A DNA stretch of 64,000 nucleotides, taken from Campylobacter concisus. GTDB taxonomy: Bacteria > Campylobacterota > Campylobacteria > Campylobacterales > Campylobacteraceae. The stretch lies in NCBI RefSeq assembly GCF_002092855.1, contig NZ_LVLC01000001.1:372001-436000 (forward strand), given 5' to 3'. Of this stretch, positions 19,316-37,272 are shown piece by piece. Both the position numbers and the translations under genes were made by a program. The number at the start of each line of letters is the position of its first letter. The first letter of the stretch is position 1. The notes under the pieces were generated by a model, which saw only the letters and a program-made list of their open reading frames with translations, ran no database searches and was not told the origin of the DNA.

Positions 19316-19753
19316 TTAAAAAGAAATTTTTTCCTCTTTTGGCACTTCTATATTTGTTTTTACATTTTTTCTTTTAATAATCACTTCATTTTGTGGCTTT
19401 TTTATACCATTATATAAGCCACTAGAGCCGCCCTCTTTTATAAGAAGCATATCTATAAGTTTATCTGCATAAAAGGTCGCATAGACCAAGTCACCTTTAT
19501 CATAATAGTATCTATTTGCACAAAAATTTGCTTTATTGAGTTTGTGATTTTTTGTATCGCTCGCCACTATTTCATAGCAGTATTTTGAATCTTTATAAGT
19601 AACCTCTTTTATAAAACCTTTGATCAAGCTTTTTGCTGGTGTATTTTGCATGACCTGTCTTGGCTGTTTTCGCACTGGTGGATTGTCTTCAAAAAATGAG
19701 CAACCCAAAAACATGATAGTAGTTGCCAGTGGAAGTAAAATTTTAGCTTTCAT
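19316..19753 (-). CDS. Small lipoprotein of unknown function
   Basis: 145 aa with a lipoprotein signal: hydrophobic residues 5-17 ending MFLGC, lipidation Cys at 18. The mature part has two Cys (in DSKYCYEIV and KANFCANRYYY) that could pair, a YYYDKGDLVYATFYADKL strand-rich centre and a lysine-rich C-terminus. Not recognised beyond that. GGAG precedes the ATG at a normal distance. It stands alone between the porin and the 19887 gene, with its own terminator. Confidence 0.7.
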   Translation of the reverse strand: MKAKILLPLATTIMFLGCSFFEDNPPVRKQPRQVMQNTPAKSLIKGFIKEVTYKDSKYCYEIVASDTKNHKLNKANFCANRYYYDKGDLVYATFYADKLIDMLLIKEGGSSGLYNGIKKPQNEVIIKRKNVKTNIEVPKEEKISF

Positions 19754-19863
19754 CTCTTCTCCTTATTGTAAAACGGCGAAGTATAACTTTTAAGATTAAA
19801 TAAATTTTGTGGGAAATTAAAGGCTCGTATCTAAATTTATATACACAATCATACAAATTTATC

Positions 19864-19881
19864 TTAGGCGAGCCTGCCTAA
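19864..19881 (-). terminator. Possible terminator after the 19887 gene
   Basis: A 6-bp stem TTAGGC / GCCTAA with a 6-nt loop lies just after the stop codon on the minus strand. The following sequence is AT-rich but has no clean U-run. Confidence 0.4.
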
Positions 19882-19886
19882 AATAG

Positions 19887-20474
19887 TTAAGCTGAAACAT
19901 TTAAAACGTTACCGCCAAGCTCGGCGATCTTTTTATCAAGTGTCTCAAGGGTCTTTTCAATAGTCTTTTGTGAAATTTCAGGAAGCTCGCCTCCCCAAAT
20001 TTTCTTCGCATCCTCAAAACCCTTTGCCACACCCTCTATACCGGCTTTTAGTTTTTCCACGTCATCACCTGCACCATTTAGCACAAAGCTAGCTATCCTC
20101 TCAGCCGTATTTGCGATACCAAAAAATCCATTCTCACTAATAAGATCATTTGCCTCGTCACTAGTTAGCTCGTTTAAAGATTTACCATTATAGCCGATAT
20201 TTGCAAGATCAAGGCCTGATAAAATTTCTAATAAATTTTTAGGCGCATTAAAGCTTAAGCCACCTTGAGCTAATAAATTTGAACTACTACTTTTAACAAT
20301 CTCTTTTTGATACTGGAAAAAATAGCTATTTGAAATGTCTTTGGCTGTTAAATTTGTAATTTCAGACTCTTTTTTAGAGATATCCTTTTCATCTTTATGA
20401 AGTGAAATTTCTGATTTTATATTTTCTTTTAGGTTTGAACTATTATATGAGTTTGCGATTTGAGAAATTTTCAT
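19887..20474 (-). CDS. Unknown protein, probably flagellar-coregulated
   Basis: 195 aa, no signal peptide and no membrane helix. The N-terminal 60 residues are Ser/Asn/Lys-rich and look disordered. The C-terminal half is more conserved-looking: GFFGIANTAERIASFVLNGAGDD, then KAGIEGVAKGFEDAKKIWGG and LPEISQKTIEKTLETLDKKI. I recall similar Campylobacterota proteins labelled 'hydrogenase-4 component G', but nothing here supports a hydrogenase role. A CGATAT element upstream resembles a sigma28 -10, and a signal-less disordered N-terminus is common in proteins exported by the flagellar apparatus. That role is inference. Confidence 0.62.
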   Translation of the reverse strand: MKISQIANSYNSSNLKENIKSEISLHKDEKDISKKESEITNLTAKDISNSYFFQYQKEIVKSSSSNLLAQGGLSFNAPKNLLEILSGLDLANIGYNGKSLNELTSDEANDLISENGFFGIANTAERIASFVLNGAGDDVEKLKAGIEGVAKGFEDAKKIWGGELPEISQKTIEKTLETLDKKIAELGGNVLNVSA

Positions 20475-20501
20475 TTTGGCTCCTTAAAATTTATAAAATC
20501 A

Positions 20502-20507
20502 ATATCG
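20502..20507 (-). promoter_or_regulatory. Putative sigma28 (FliA) -10 element
   Basis: CGATAT on the minus strand, 27 bases before the start codon of the 195-aa protein and downstream of the dps terminator. It matches the -10 of Campylobacter FliA promoters; the -35 side (TAAAT, A/T-rich) is not distinctive. Confidence 0.5.
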
Positions 20508-20533
20508 CCAAAAAGTAGAATTTATTTAGATAG

Positions 20534-20551
20534 AGCGGGAAAACTCCCGCT
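20534..20551 (-). terminator. Terminator after dps
   Basis: Minus-strand stem AGCGGGA / TCCCGCT with a 4-nt GTTT loop lies just after the dps stop, followed by CTATCTAAATAAA. Compact and GC-rich in an AT-rich setting. Confidence 0.75.
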
Positions 20552-20556
20552 AGTAG

Positions 20557-20991
20557 TTATTTGCTAAGTGTTGCGTTTAGCATCCAGATCGCTTTTTCAA
20601 ATTTTGCGATTTGATCTTGTGCATACATTTGAGTTGTTGTATCGCCTTCTGCAAGTTCGTCAAGCTTTTTAAACTCGCCCAAAAGGTGTTTATAATCAGC
20701 CAAGACAATCTCTAAAACCTCAGTTGGAGTGTAAATTTCTTTTGGCTCGTGTTTGATATGAGTAACTTTTGCTAGCTCCTCAGCCTTGACGATAGGTCTG
20801 CCACCAAGCATAAGAGCCCTTTCTGCTGCATCGTCAAATATCTCACTCATATCTTCGTAAGCTTTTTCTGTGTATTCATGAACGCTAAAAAATTGAATAC
20901 CTTTTACATTCCAGTGAAGATCGTGAAATTTAATATAAAGTGCATTTGCATCAGCCTGAATAACATTTAATTGTAAAATAACTTTTGACAT
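20557..20991 (-). CDS. dps: Dps-type ferritin-like DNA-protection protein
   Basis: 144-aa four-helix protein that forms a dodecameric shell, oxidises and stores iron, and protects against peroxide. Ferroxidase-site residues are visible in FHDLHWNVKGIQFF (His23, His26) and in SEIFDDAAERALMLGG, the Dps signature. Stands alone with GGAG before the ATG, a TATAAT-like -10 upstream near 21024-21029 and a terminator downstream. Whether it binds DNA cannot be told; the N-terminus lacks the lysine-rich tail of the E. coli protein. Confidence 0.93.
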   Translation of the reverse strand: MSKVILQLNVIQADANALYIKFHDLHWNVKGIQFFSVHEYTEKAYEDMSEIFDDAAERALMLGGRPIVKAEELAKVTHIKHEPKEIYTPTEVLEIVLADYKHLLGEFKKLDELAEGDTTTQMYAQDQIAKFEKAIWMLNATLSK

Positions 20992-21088
20992 TTTGTCTCC
21001 TTCTTTATTATAAATATGATGAAATTATATATAGTTAGAGTTAATCAGTGGTTAATTAAATAATAAATTTTATTATTTAATATAAAAT

Positions 21089-21120
21089 TTGACTACAAAA
21101 TAAAATTATCTTGTAGTCAA
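21089..21120 (-). terminator. 10-bp perfect inverted repeat between rhodanese gene and dps
   Basis: TTGACTACAA / TTGTAGTCAA with a 12-nt AT-only-rich loop, 22 bases after the rhodanese stop, followed on the minus strand by ATTTTATATTAAATAAT. Most likely the rhodanese terminator. Because it also lies upstream of the dps -10 element, an operator role is possible. Confidence 0.5.
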
Positions 21121-21141
21121 TGTAGGATCACAAAAATTTAT

Positions 21142-21519
21142 CTATTTTTTATAAGGCGTAGTTTTATAGCCTTGCTCGATCAAGCTACTCATACCTCCAT
21201 CTAAATTTATTATCTTAAGATCCGAGCTATCTATCGCTGCGGCTGCTGCTGTGCTTCTTCTGCCACTTCTGCAAACAAGAGCAATAGGTTTTTTGATATC
21301 AACTGCCTTTGAAAGCTCCTCTAAAAATGCACTCTTATCGTTTGGATTAAAAGTTATAGTCTTTGCACCTGCGATAACGCCAGTCTCTTGCCACTCAGAT
21401 GGAGTTCTTATATCGATAATCTGATCATATTTTTTTATCTCATCTGGGCTTATATTAACAGTTTTAACATCAGCTGACAACATACAACAAACAGCTCCTA
21501 AAAGTAAAATTTTTTTCAT
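21142..21519 (-). CDS. Periplasmic single-domain rhodanese
   Basis: 125 aa with a short signal peptide (1-16). The rhodanese fold shows IIDIRTPSEWQETGVIAGA and the active-site loop VCRSGRRST with catalytic Cys83, then INLDGGMSSLIEQGY. Likely a periplasmic sulfurtransferase or persulfide carrier; substrate unknown. The gene stands alone. Confidence 0.85.
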   Translation of the reverse strand: MKKILLLGAVCCMLSADVKTVNISPDEIKKYDQIIDIRTPSEWQETGVIAGAKTITFNPNDKSAFLEELSKAVDIKKPIALVCRSGRRSTAAAAAIDSSDLKIINLDGGMSSLIEQGYKTTPYKK

Positions 21520-21595
21520 CTACTCTCCTTAAATAAATTTTTGAAATATTAGCACGGATTATTAAATATATAAAAATTTTTGTTGATAAAATTTA

Positions 21596-21805
21596 TTAGT
21601 TTAGATAAAAATTAATAATATAACGCGTTGATAAAAAAGCTAAACCCACTACGAATGCATATATAGATAAACCGACTAGATTGATGAAAATATAGTCATT
21701 TACCATTACGCTTTTTATAAAATTTTCTTTGATATTAGTGATCTTGTTTGCATATAACTTATAATCTTTTTTATAAAGTCCATTCTTTGTATTTTCTCTT
21801 TTACT
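21596..21805 (-). pseudogene. Possible remnant of a membrane protein gene
   Basis: The 407-bp gap between the rhodanese gene and tRNA-Arg contains a minus-strand open stretch of about 69 codons with no start codon near its head. It encodes a polar part (KNGLYKKDYKLYANKITNIK) and then two hydrophobic segments (YIFINLVGLSIYAFVVGLAF, followed by STRYIINFYLN). An internal ATG would give a 36-aa membrane peptide without a ribosome site. I read it as the 3' remnant of a decayed gene. The rest of the gap shows nothing I can name. Confidence 0.35.
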
Positions 21806-21926
21806 CTATTTGCTGATCAGCATAAGAGCATTTTTATAAATTGCTATATCTTATTATACGTTTTAGTATATTTTAAAAACACTTGTTTGAGCACTTTGTA
21901 TTTTACAAAAATGATTGCATGATGGA

Positions 21927-22003
21927 TGGTGTCCCCAACAGGGTTTGAACCTGTGGCCTTAGAATTAGGAATTCTACGCTCTATCCAGCTGAGCTATGAG
22001 GAC
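21927..22003 (-). tRNA. tRNA-Arg (anticodon CCT)
   Basis: 77 nt cloverleaf: acceptor GTCCTCA / TGGGGAC, D-loop with GCTCAGCTGGATAGAGC, anticodon stem-loop TAGAA-TTCCTAA-TTCTA (anticodon CCT, codon AGG), T-arm ACAGG-TTCAAAC-CCTGT and encoded CCA. Downstream of fusA on the same strand. Confidence 0.95.
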
Positions 22004-22049
22004 AATTCATATATTTTGTAGATAGATTTTATCATAATAAATAATTTTT

Positions 22050-22073
22050 GAAGGACAGATTACTCTGCCCTTC
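22050..22073 (-). terminator. Terminator after fusA
   Basis: Minus-strand 10-bp stem GAAGGGCAGA / TCTGTCCTTC (one G-U pair) with a GTAA tetraloop, starting 10 bases after the fusA stop and followed by AAAAATTATTTATTATG. Confidence 0.65.
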
Positions 22074-22082
22074 TTTGGTTAA

Positions 22083-24161
22083 TTAGCCATTTCTCTTTTT
22101 AATGATCTCATCGCTTACGTTTTTAGGAACTTCTTCGTAGTGATCAAATTCCATTGAATAAGTTGCACGGCCTTGAGTCATTGAGCGAAGATCTGTTGAA
22201 TAGCCAAACATTTGAGCTAATGGACAATAAGCTGCAATGATCTTCACACCATTTCTATCATCCATTGAATTTACTTGGCCACGGCGTTTATTAAGGTCGC
22301 CTATAACATCACCCATATACTCTTCTGGAGTTTCTACTTCAACCTTCATCATAGGCTCAAGAATAACAGCACCTGCTTTTCTAGCACCTTCCTTAAAGCC
22401 CATTGAAGCAGCAAGTTTAAATGCCATTTCAGACGAGTCAACTTCATGGTAGCTACCATCAAATAGTGTAACTTTAACATCTTCGACTGGATAACCAGCA
22501 AGAACACCACTTTGAAGTGCCTCTTTACAACCTTTTTCAACAGCTGGAATATATTCTTTTGGAACAACACCACCTTTGATATCATTAATAAACTCAAATC
22601 CACTAGCAGCTGGGAGCGGCTCAATACGTAAAAATACGTGACCATATTGACCACGACCGCCTGATTGTTTAGCATACTTATATTCCTGCTCAACTGTCTT
22701 ACGAATAGTTTCGCGATAAGCAACTTGTGGTTGTCCAACTTCAGCATCTACCTTAAATTCACGAAGCATACGATCAACTATGATCTCCAAGTGAAGCTCA
22801 CCCATACCGCTAATAATAGTTTGACCACTCTCTTCGTCTGTACTAACTCTAAAACTTGGATCTTCTTGAGCTAGTTTTTGAAGTGCTATTGCCATTTTTT
22901 CCTGGTCTGCCTTTGTTTTTGGTTCAACTGCAACACTAATAACTGGCTCAGGGAAGTCCATTCTTTCAAGGATAACTTTATCTTTCTCGCTAGCTAGAGT
23001 ATCACCTGTTAGAGTATTTTTTAGACCAACAACAGCACCGATCTCACCAGCAAAAAGCTCAGTAATCTCTTCACGTTTATTTGAGTGCATTTTTAGCAAG
23101 CGACCGATTCTCTCTTTGCAGTCTTGAACTGTGTTGTAAGCATAGCTACCACTTTCAAGGCTTCCTCTATAAACACGAATAAATGTTAGCTGTCCAACAA
23201 ATGGGTCAGTCATAATCTTAAACGCAAGAGCGGCAAATTCGCCATCATCTGTACTTTCAACAGTTACTTCAGTGCCATCTTCATAAACACCATTTATCGC
23301 TGCGATCTCATCTGGAGCTGGTAAATAATCAACAACAGCATCAAGTAGAGGTTGGATACCTTTGTTCTTAAACGCAGTTCCGCAAAGCATAGGCGTGATA
23401 GTCATTCTTAAGCAGCCTGCTTTTATACCTTTTTTAATCTCTTCTTCAGTTAGTTCTTCACCTGCAAAGAATTTCTCCATCAAGCTATCATCTGTCTCAG
23501 AAACTGCTTCGATTAATTTCGCACGATATTCTTCTGCCTTATCTTTAACTTCAGCTGGAATTTCTTCTTCAACATAGTCAGTTGGCTTTTTCTCATCATT
23601 CCAAACGTAAGCTTTCATTCTTACAAGGTCAACCACACCTCTAAAGTTATCCTCAGCACCTATAGGAATTTGAATAGGTATTGGGTTTGCTTTTAGTCTT
23701 TCTCTAATCTGCTCTTCAACTCTAAAGAAATTTGCACCTATTCTATCCATTTTATTAACAAAAACGATTCTTGGTACGTGATATTTATTTGCTTGTCTCC
23801 AAACAGTTTCTGATTGCGGTTGAACACCACCAACAGAACAAAATACTGAAACAGCACCGTCAAGAACACGCATAGAACGCTCAACTTCGATAGTAAAGTC
23901 AACGTGTCCCGGAGTGTCGATTAGGTTTATTTGATAACCCTTCCAAAATGCCGTAGTTGCAGCTGAAGTAATAGTAATACCACGCTCTTTTTCTTGTTCC
24001 ATCCAGTCCATGGTAGCAGCACCATCATGAACCTCACCTATTTTATGGCTCATGCCAGTAAAGAATAAAATTCTCTCACTAGTAGTTGTCTTTCCAGCAT
24101 CAATGTGAGCCGCAATACCGATATTTCTTACCTTATGTAAAGGCGTTTTTCTCTCTGCCAT
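22083..24161 (-). CDS. fusA: Translation elongation factor G
   Basis: GTPase that drives ribosomal translocation and, with RRF, ribosome recycling. 692 aa. G1 motif AHIDAGKTT (18-26), switch II region with [10 protein letters not shown]4 motif NKMD; domains II-V follow with GMGELHLEI and the C-terminal [21 protein letters not shown]. Last gene of the str operon rpsL-rpsG-fusA, 12 bases after rpsG; the tuf gene is not here but at the head of the ribosomal protein block. Confidence 0.97.
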   Translation of the reverse strand: MAERKTPLHKVRNIGIAAHIDAGKTTTSERILFFTGMSHKIGEVHDGAATMDWMEQEKERGITITSAATTAFWKGYQINLIDTPGHVDFTIEVERSMRVLDGAVSVFCSVGGVQPQSETVWRQANKYHVPRIVFVNKMDRIGANFFRVEEQIRERLKANPIPIQIPIGAEDNFRGVVDLVRMKAYVWNDEKKPTDYVEEEIPAEVKDKAEEYRAKLIEAVSETDDSLMEKFFAGEELTEEEIKKGIKAGCLRMTITPMLCGTAFKNKGIQPLLDAVVDYLPAPDEIAAINGVYEDGTEVTVESTDDGEFAALAFKIMTDPFVGQLTFIRVYRGSLESGSYAYNTVQDCKERIGRLLKMHSNKREEITELFAGEIGAVVGLKNTLTGDTLASEKDKVILERMDFPEPVISVAVEPKTKADQEKMAIALQKLAQEDPSFRVSTDEESGQTIISGMGELHLEIIVDRMLREFKVDAEVGQPQVAYRETIRKTVEQEYKYAKQSGGRGQYGHVFLRIEPLPAASGFEFINDIKGGVVPKEYIPAVEKGCKEALQSGVLAGYPVEDVKVTLFDGSYHEVDSSEMAFKLAASMGFKEGARKAGAVILEPMMKVEVETPEEYMGDVIGDLNKRRGQVNSMDDRNGVKIIAAYCPLAQMFGYSTDLRSMTQGRATYSMEFDHYEEVPKNVSDEIIKKRNG

Positions 24162-24173
24162 ACTAATTCTTTC

Positions 24174-24665
<492 letters not shown>

Positions 24666-24722
24666 TTATGAAATTTTACTCAAACGTTTGCAAATTTTAG
24701 CAACGTCTGCGAACCTAAATTT

Positions 24723-25121
24723 TTACTTTTTTGTTGCAGCTGCAGCGCCAGCTTTAGGGCGTTTAGCACCATATTTAGAACGAGAAACTGTTCTTTTTGC
24801 AACACCAGCAGTATCAAGTGCACCACGAACGATGTGATATTTAACACCTGGTAAGTCTTTAACCCTACCGCCGCGAACTAAAACGATACTGTGTTCTTGT
24901 AGGTTATGACCTTCACCGCCGATATAGCTGATGACTTCAAAACCGCTTGTTAGCCTGACTTTGGCAACTTTCCTCAAAGCTGAGTTTGGTTTTTTAGGAG
25001 TTGTAGTATAAACCCTAGTGCAAACTCCTCTTCTTTGAGGGCACTCTTTTAACGCTGGAGATTTTGACTTAACAGTCACTTTCTTGCGTTCTTTTCTGAC
25101 CAATTGATTTATGGTTGGCAC
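24723..25121 (-). CDS. rpsL: 30S ribosomal protein S12
   Basis: Decoding-centre protein, 132 aa from the GTG at 25121, which gives the universal N-terminus [20 protein letters not shown] lies six bases upstream. A longer in-frame TTG start (25136) would run through that ribosome site and is rejected. The streptomycin-linked lysines are wild type: [13 protein letters not shown] and [12 protein letters not shown]. The Ala/Lys-rich C-terminal tail (GAAAATKK) is slightly longer than usual. Confidence 0.96.
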   Translation of the reverse strand: MPTINQLVRKERKKVTVKSKSPALKECPQRRGVCTRVYTTTPKKPNSALRKVAKVRLTSGFEVISYIGGEGHNLQEHSIVLVRGGRVKDLPGVKYHIVRGALDTAGVAKRTVSRSKYGAKRPKAGAAAATKK

Positions 25122-25252
25122 AATAATTCCTTTCAACTAAATTTATTAAAAAGACCTAATTTTATTTAAAATAAACTTAAATAACGGTTAATAAGTTAGA
25201 CTTACTCATCTAATTCTTGATATTATAAAAACTCTGCTGTCTTTATTTTGTA

Positions 25253-25642
25253 TTAGTCTTGCTTGACAGCATATTTACCACTACCTATCAAAAGAATACA
25301 AAGTGAAATAGTAATATAAAGGTAAATAAGCTCTGATTTAAATCCATTAACCTCGTTTAATGCAAATAAATTTGCAAATCCATAGTACGAGTATAAAATA
25401 GTAATACTAGTACCTAAAACTAGGATAGCGCCTACCCTTGAATAAAAACCAATAATTAACATAATTGGCGCTAAGACCTCTCCAAGGTAAGAAAAATATG
25501 CCAAAAATCCAGGTAAACCAGCATTTACTAATATACCTTTTACCCCACTAAGTCCATGTAAAATTTTACCAAAACCATGCATAAAAAGGCAGATACCAAG
25601 TCCTAAACGTATAAATAAAAGTCCAAGATCAACGTTTTTCAT
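25253..25642 (-). CDS. DoxX-family membrane protein
   Basis: 129 aa with four membrane helices (about 6-24, 43-63, 68-88 and 103-121). The N-terminal LLFIRLGLGICLFMHGFGKILHG and the middle YFSYLGEVLAPIMLIIGFYSR match the DoxX family. Family members are linked to redox or sulfur stress but the biochemical role is poorly defined. It lies between rpoC and rpsL, behind the rpoC terminator, in the middle of otherwise core translation genes. Confidence 0.82.
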   Translation of the reverse strand: MKNVDLGLLFIRLGLGICLFMHGFGKILHGLSGVKGILVNAGLPGFLAYFSYLGEVLAPIMLIIGFYSRVGAILVLGTSITILYSYYGFANLFALNEVNGFKSELIYLYITISLCILLIGSGKYAVKQD

Positions 25643-25736
25643 AAATTCTCCATGATGTGATTTAAAGATAAGGATTTTATTAGGTGATAATTAATAGCTT
25701 GTAAATTTTTAATTGATTTAATTCTATAAAGAGGTT

Positions 25737-25757
25737 AAGCCCCAAAAATAGGGGCTT
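25737..25757 (-). terminator. Terminator after rpoC
   Basis: Minus-strand stem AAGCCCC / GGGGCTT with loop TATTTTT, seven bases after the rpoC stop. The following AACCTCTTTATAG is only moderately U-rich. Confidence 0.6.
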
Positions 25758-25763
25758 GAAGTA

Positions 25764-34452
<8,689 letters not shown>

Positions 34453-34477
34453 TTAACAAGGCATCTAAAATTTAAAA

Positions 34478-34501
34478 AAGAGAGAGCCTTTGCCCTCTCT
34501 T
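34478..34501 (-). terminator. Attenuator between rplL and rpoB
   Basis: Minus-strand 10-bp stem AAGAGAGGGC / GCTCTCTCTT (one G-U pair) with an AAAG loop, followed by TTTTAAATTTTAG, starting 28 bases after the rplL stop. rpoB has no obvious promoter of its own in the remaining gap, so partial termination here is the likely way to keep beta levels below L7/L12, as in E. coli. Confidence 0.8.
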
Positions 34502-34528
34502 GAAATATTAAGCTCAAATAATAAAAAA

Positions 34529-34909
34529 TTATTTAAGTTCAACCTTAGCACCAGCTTCTTCAAGCTCTTTTTTAGCTGCCTCAGCCTCATCTTTGCTAAC
34601 GCCTTCTTTAAGAACAGATGGTGTTCCCTCAACTGCATCTTTAGCTTCTTTAAGACCAAGACCAGTAAGCGCTCTAACAACTTTAATAACATTGATTTTC
34701 TTATCACCAGAATCAACCAAAACAATGTTAAATTCTGTTTTTTCCTCTGCTGCAGCTGCTGCACCGCCTGCTGCAACAGCACCACCAGCTACCATTACAG
34801 GAGCTGCGCTAACACCAAATTTCTCTTCGAACTCTTTTACAAGTTCACTAAGCTCAAGTACAGAAAGATTAGATATAAACTCTAATACATCTTCTTTAGT
34901 AATTGCCAT
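34529..34909 (-). CDS. rplL: 50S ribosomal protein L7/L12
   Basis: 126-aa stalk protein that recruits translation GTPases. N-terminal dimerisation helix ([21 protein letters not shown]), Ala-rich hinge (about 38-56), and the C-terminal domain with [25 protein letters not shown] precedes the ATG. Thirty bases after rplJ. Confidence 0.97.
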   Translation of the reverse strand: MAITKEDVLEFISNLSVLELSELVKEFEEKFGVSAAPVMVAGGAVAAGGAAAAAEEKTEFNIVLVDSGDKKINVIKVVRALTGLGLKEAKDAVEGTPSVLKEGVSKDEAEAAKKELEEAGAKVELK

Positions 34910-34939
34910 TTTTAATCCTTATTATTTTTTTAATTTAAA

Positions 34940-35425
34940 TTAAGCTGATTGTTCTTTTTTCTCTTTAAGCGCATTCAAACCAATTGTGAAATTTTGAATT
35001 GGCGCATTCCAAACTTGTAAAAGCATCGCAATAAGCTCATCACGGCTAGGCATTTTAGATAGAGCTTTAACTTTATCAACGCTAGCAACTTCGCCATCAA
35101 TATAAGCTGTTTTTATTTTGAAAAGATCAGTATTAGACTCTTCAAATTTTGCGGCTACTTTAGTTACTGCTAATTGATCTTCGCTCCAAAGATAGATATT
35201 TGTATCTTTGAGTTCCATTCCGACTTTATCAGAATTTTTAAGAGCAATATTTGCAAGAGTATTTTTAATAACCTGAACTTTTACATTTTGTTCTTTAGCA
35301 GAATTTCTTAAAACTTCAAGTTTCTTTACTGAAAGGCCACGATAGTCACAAACTACAATAGCTTCAGCAGTTTTAAATTCACTCTCTAATTTTGCAACAA
35401 CTTCAGTTTTTTCGTTACGTGTCAC
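34940..35425 (-). CDS. rplJ: 50S ribosomal protein L10
   Basis: Anchors the L7/L12 stalk to 23S rRNA. 161 aa from the GTG at 35425, with AAAGGAG five bases upstream; the longer open frame to 35473 would read through the leader and is rejected. The N-terminal [18 protein letters not shown] and [16 protein letters not shown] segments are typical, as is the C-terminal helix that binds L12. Preceded by a structured leader. Confidence 0.95.
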   Translation of the reverse strand: MTRNEKTEVVAKLESEFKTAEAIVVCDYRGLSVKKLEVLRNSAKEQNVKVQVIKNTLANIALKNSDKVGMELKDTNIYLWSEDQLAVTKVAAKFEESNTDLFKIKTAYIDGEVASVDKVKALSKMPSRDELIAMLLQVWNAPIQNFTIGLNALKEKKEQSA

Positions 35426-35525
35426 TTTTTCTCCTTTCCGACCGGTAATTTCAAGCAGAGCGGGTCGAATCAATTAAGCCCAATGGCCTCGGCTATCTCC
35501 AATCTAAGATATAAATTTTAATTTT
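35426..35525 (-). promoter_or_regulatory. Probable L10 autoregulatory leader
   Basis: The about 105 bases between rplA and rplJ are GC-richer than nearby gaps and can fold. On the minus strand they contain GGAGATAGCCGAGGCCATTG, which resembles the L10-binding kink region, and a CGACC...GGTCG closing helix just before the ribosome site. L10(L12)4 represses its own operon through such a leader in other bacteria. Identification is by resemblance. Confidence 0.5.
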
Positions 35526-35530
35526 TAGTT

Positions 35531-36232
35531 TTATTTTAAATCCATAACTTCTTGAGTATCAAGAGCTATAGATGGGCTCATTGTCAAAGACAACGAAGCA
35601 TTTTTAACATATCTACCCTTTGCAGTTGCAGGCTTATGTTTATTGATCGCTTTAATAAATGTTGAAATATTTTCATTTAATTGTTCTTTAGTAAAATTAA
35701 CTTTACCAAGGCCTGCATGTATATTTCCTTGCTTATCAACACGGAAATTTACTTGACCGCTTTTTGCATTGTTAACAGCTTGTGCAACATCCATTGTAAC
35801 TGTGCCAGTTTTTGGGTTTGGCATTAATCCTTTTGGTCCTAAAATTCTACCGACCTTACCTACAAGACCCATTAAATTTGGAGTAGCTATAAGAACATCA
35901 AAATTCATTATGCCTTTTTGAATATCTTCGACTAAATCATCTGCACCAATAATATCAGCACCAGCTGCTTTTGCCTCATCAGCTTTAGCATCTTTAGCAA
36001 TAACAGCAACTCTTACAGTTTTACCTGTACCAGCTGGTAAAACTACTGAACCACGAACCATTTGATCAGCATGTCTTGGATCAACATTTAATTTTAATGC
36101 AATCTCAACTGTTTCATTAAATTTAGCAGAAGCTAGAGTTTTGACTGTATCAATAGCCTCACTAAGGTTATAAATTTTATCTTGCTCTACTTTTTTGAGC
36201 AATTCTTGAAATCTCTTACTAGTTTTTCCCAT
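35531..36232 (-). CDS. rplA: 50S ribosomal protein L1
   Basis: L1-stalk protein, 233 aa. Starts [18 protein letters not shown] and carries the L1 signature region [22 protein letters not shown] in its centre, plus [12 protein letters not shown]. In other bacteria L1 represses the rplK-rplA mRNA; a short CCGTC...GACGG helix lies in the 59-base gap before this gene but is not convincing as the L1 site. Confidence 0.97.
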   Translation of the reverse strand: MGKTSKRFQELLKKVEQDKIYNLSEAIDTVKTLASAKFNETVEIALKLNVDPRHADQMVRGSVVLPAGTGKTVRVAVIAKDAKADEAKAAGADIIGADDLVEDIQKGIMNFDVLIATPNLMGLVGKVGRILGPKGLMPNPKTGTVTMDVAQAVNNAKSGQVNFRVDKQGNIHAGLGKVNFTKEQLNENISTFIKAINKHKPATAKGRYVKNASLSLTMSPSIALDTQEVMDLK

Positions 36233-36291
36233 AAATTTCTCCGCATATATATTGCTTCCGTCTTTTGCTAATCAACCTGACGGTAAAGGCT

Positions 36292-36717
36292 TTAGTCTAC
36301 TACTTCGACACCCATTGAGCGAGCTGAACCAGCAATAATCTTGGCTGCTTGCTCTTTATCATTTGTATTCAAATCAACAAGTTTTTTCTCAACTATTTCT
36401 AGAACTTGAGCTTTTGTCAATTTGCCTACTTTATTTTTTAAAGGATTATCAGTTCCTTTTGTTATACCTGCAGCCTTTTTAATAAGATCTGTAGCAGGAG
36501 GCTGTTTTGTGATAAATGTAAAACTTTTATCAGCATAAACAGTTATAACAACTGGAATATTAAACCCAACCATATCTTTTGTTCTCTCATTAAAGGCTTT
36601 ACAAAATTCCATAATATTAACACCTTTTTGTCCAAGAGCTGGACCAACCGGCGGACTAGGGTTTGCTTTTGTTGCAGCAATTTGTAATTTTATTTCACCT
36701 ATAACTTTTTTAGCCAT
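36292..36717 (-). CDS. rplK: 50S ribosomal protein L11
   Basis: Protein of the GTPase-associated centre, 141 aa. N-terminal [20 protein letters not shown] and [14 protein letters not shown], then the rRNA-binding half ending [16 protein letters not shown], all typical. Needed for RelA-type stringent signalling in other bacteria. Ten bases after nusG. Confidence 0.97.
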   Translation of the reverse strand: MAKKVIGEIKLQIAATKANPSPPVGPALGQKGVNIMEFCKAFNERTKDMVGFNIPVVITVYADKSFTFITKQPPATDLIKKAAGITKGTDNPLKNKVGKLTKAQVLEIVEKKLVDLNTNDKEQAAKIIAGSARSMGVEVVD

Positions 36718-36727
36718 TTCTTGCTCC

Positions 36728-37258
36728 TTAAATTATCTTCTCAACTTGTGAATACAAAATATCAACAGGGGTGCTTCTACCAAAAATAGAAACATTAAGC
36801 CTAAGTTTTCCATGTATCATGTCATATTCTTCAACAATACCTGTAAAGTTAGCAAAAGGACCTTCTGTTATACGAACACTCTCACCATCCTCAAAGAATA
36901 TCTTAGGTTTTGGCGCAGCTCTTTTTTGAACTTTTTCCAAAATAGTATTAATATCCTTTTCAGATAATGGTGTAGGTTTTTTAGCTTCACCAATAAAACG
37001 TCCAACTTTTGGTAAAGATTGAATCCTGTGCCAAAGAGCTGTATCAAGGTCTAAGCATGCAAAAGCATAACCTGGATAAAGAGTTCTTTCGTTGATTTTT
37101 TGCTTGCCATTTTTTATTTCAATTACGTCTTCTGTAGGAACTATAACTTCTTTTAGCTGATCTTCTATTCCATGATCTTTTACTAAATTTTCAATTCCTC
37201 TTTTTACTGCCATTTCGCTTCCAGCGTAAGTCTGTATAGCATACCATTTATGTGACAT
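36728..37258 (-). CDS. nusG: Transcription termination/antitermination factor NusG
   Basis: 176 aa. N-terminal NGN domain begins [20 protein letters not shown] and contains [14 protein letters not shown]-terminal KOW domain contains [20 protein letters not shown]. Couples RNA polymerase to Rho or the ribosome. Follows secE by 14 bases, the usual bacterial order. Confidence 0.97.
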   Translation of the reverse strand: MSHKWYAIQTYAGSEMAVKRGIENLVKDHGIEDQLKEVIVPTEDVIEIKNGKQKINERTLYPGYAFACLDLDTALWHRIQSLPKVGRFIGEAKKPTPLSEKDINTILEKVQKRAAPKPKIFFEDGESVRITEGPFANFTGIVEEYDMIHGKLRLNVSIFGRSTPVDILYSQVEKII

Positions 37259-37272
37259 TACTTTTCCTTATA

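Noticed and set aside
34465-34909. Two overlapping open frames in rplL, one rich in Leu and Lys
   Set aside because: The frame encoding L7/L12 is certain; the others are frame shadows of its Ala/Lys/Glu-rich codons.
36233-36291. L1-binding regulatory site before rplA
   Set aside because: Only a 5-bp helix (CCGTC/GACGG) with a long loop is visible; not enough to call.
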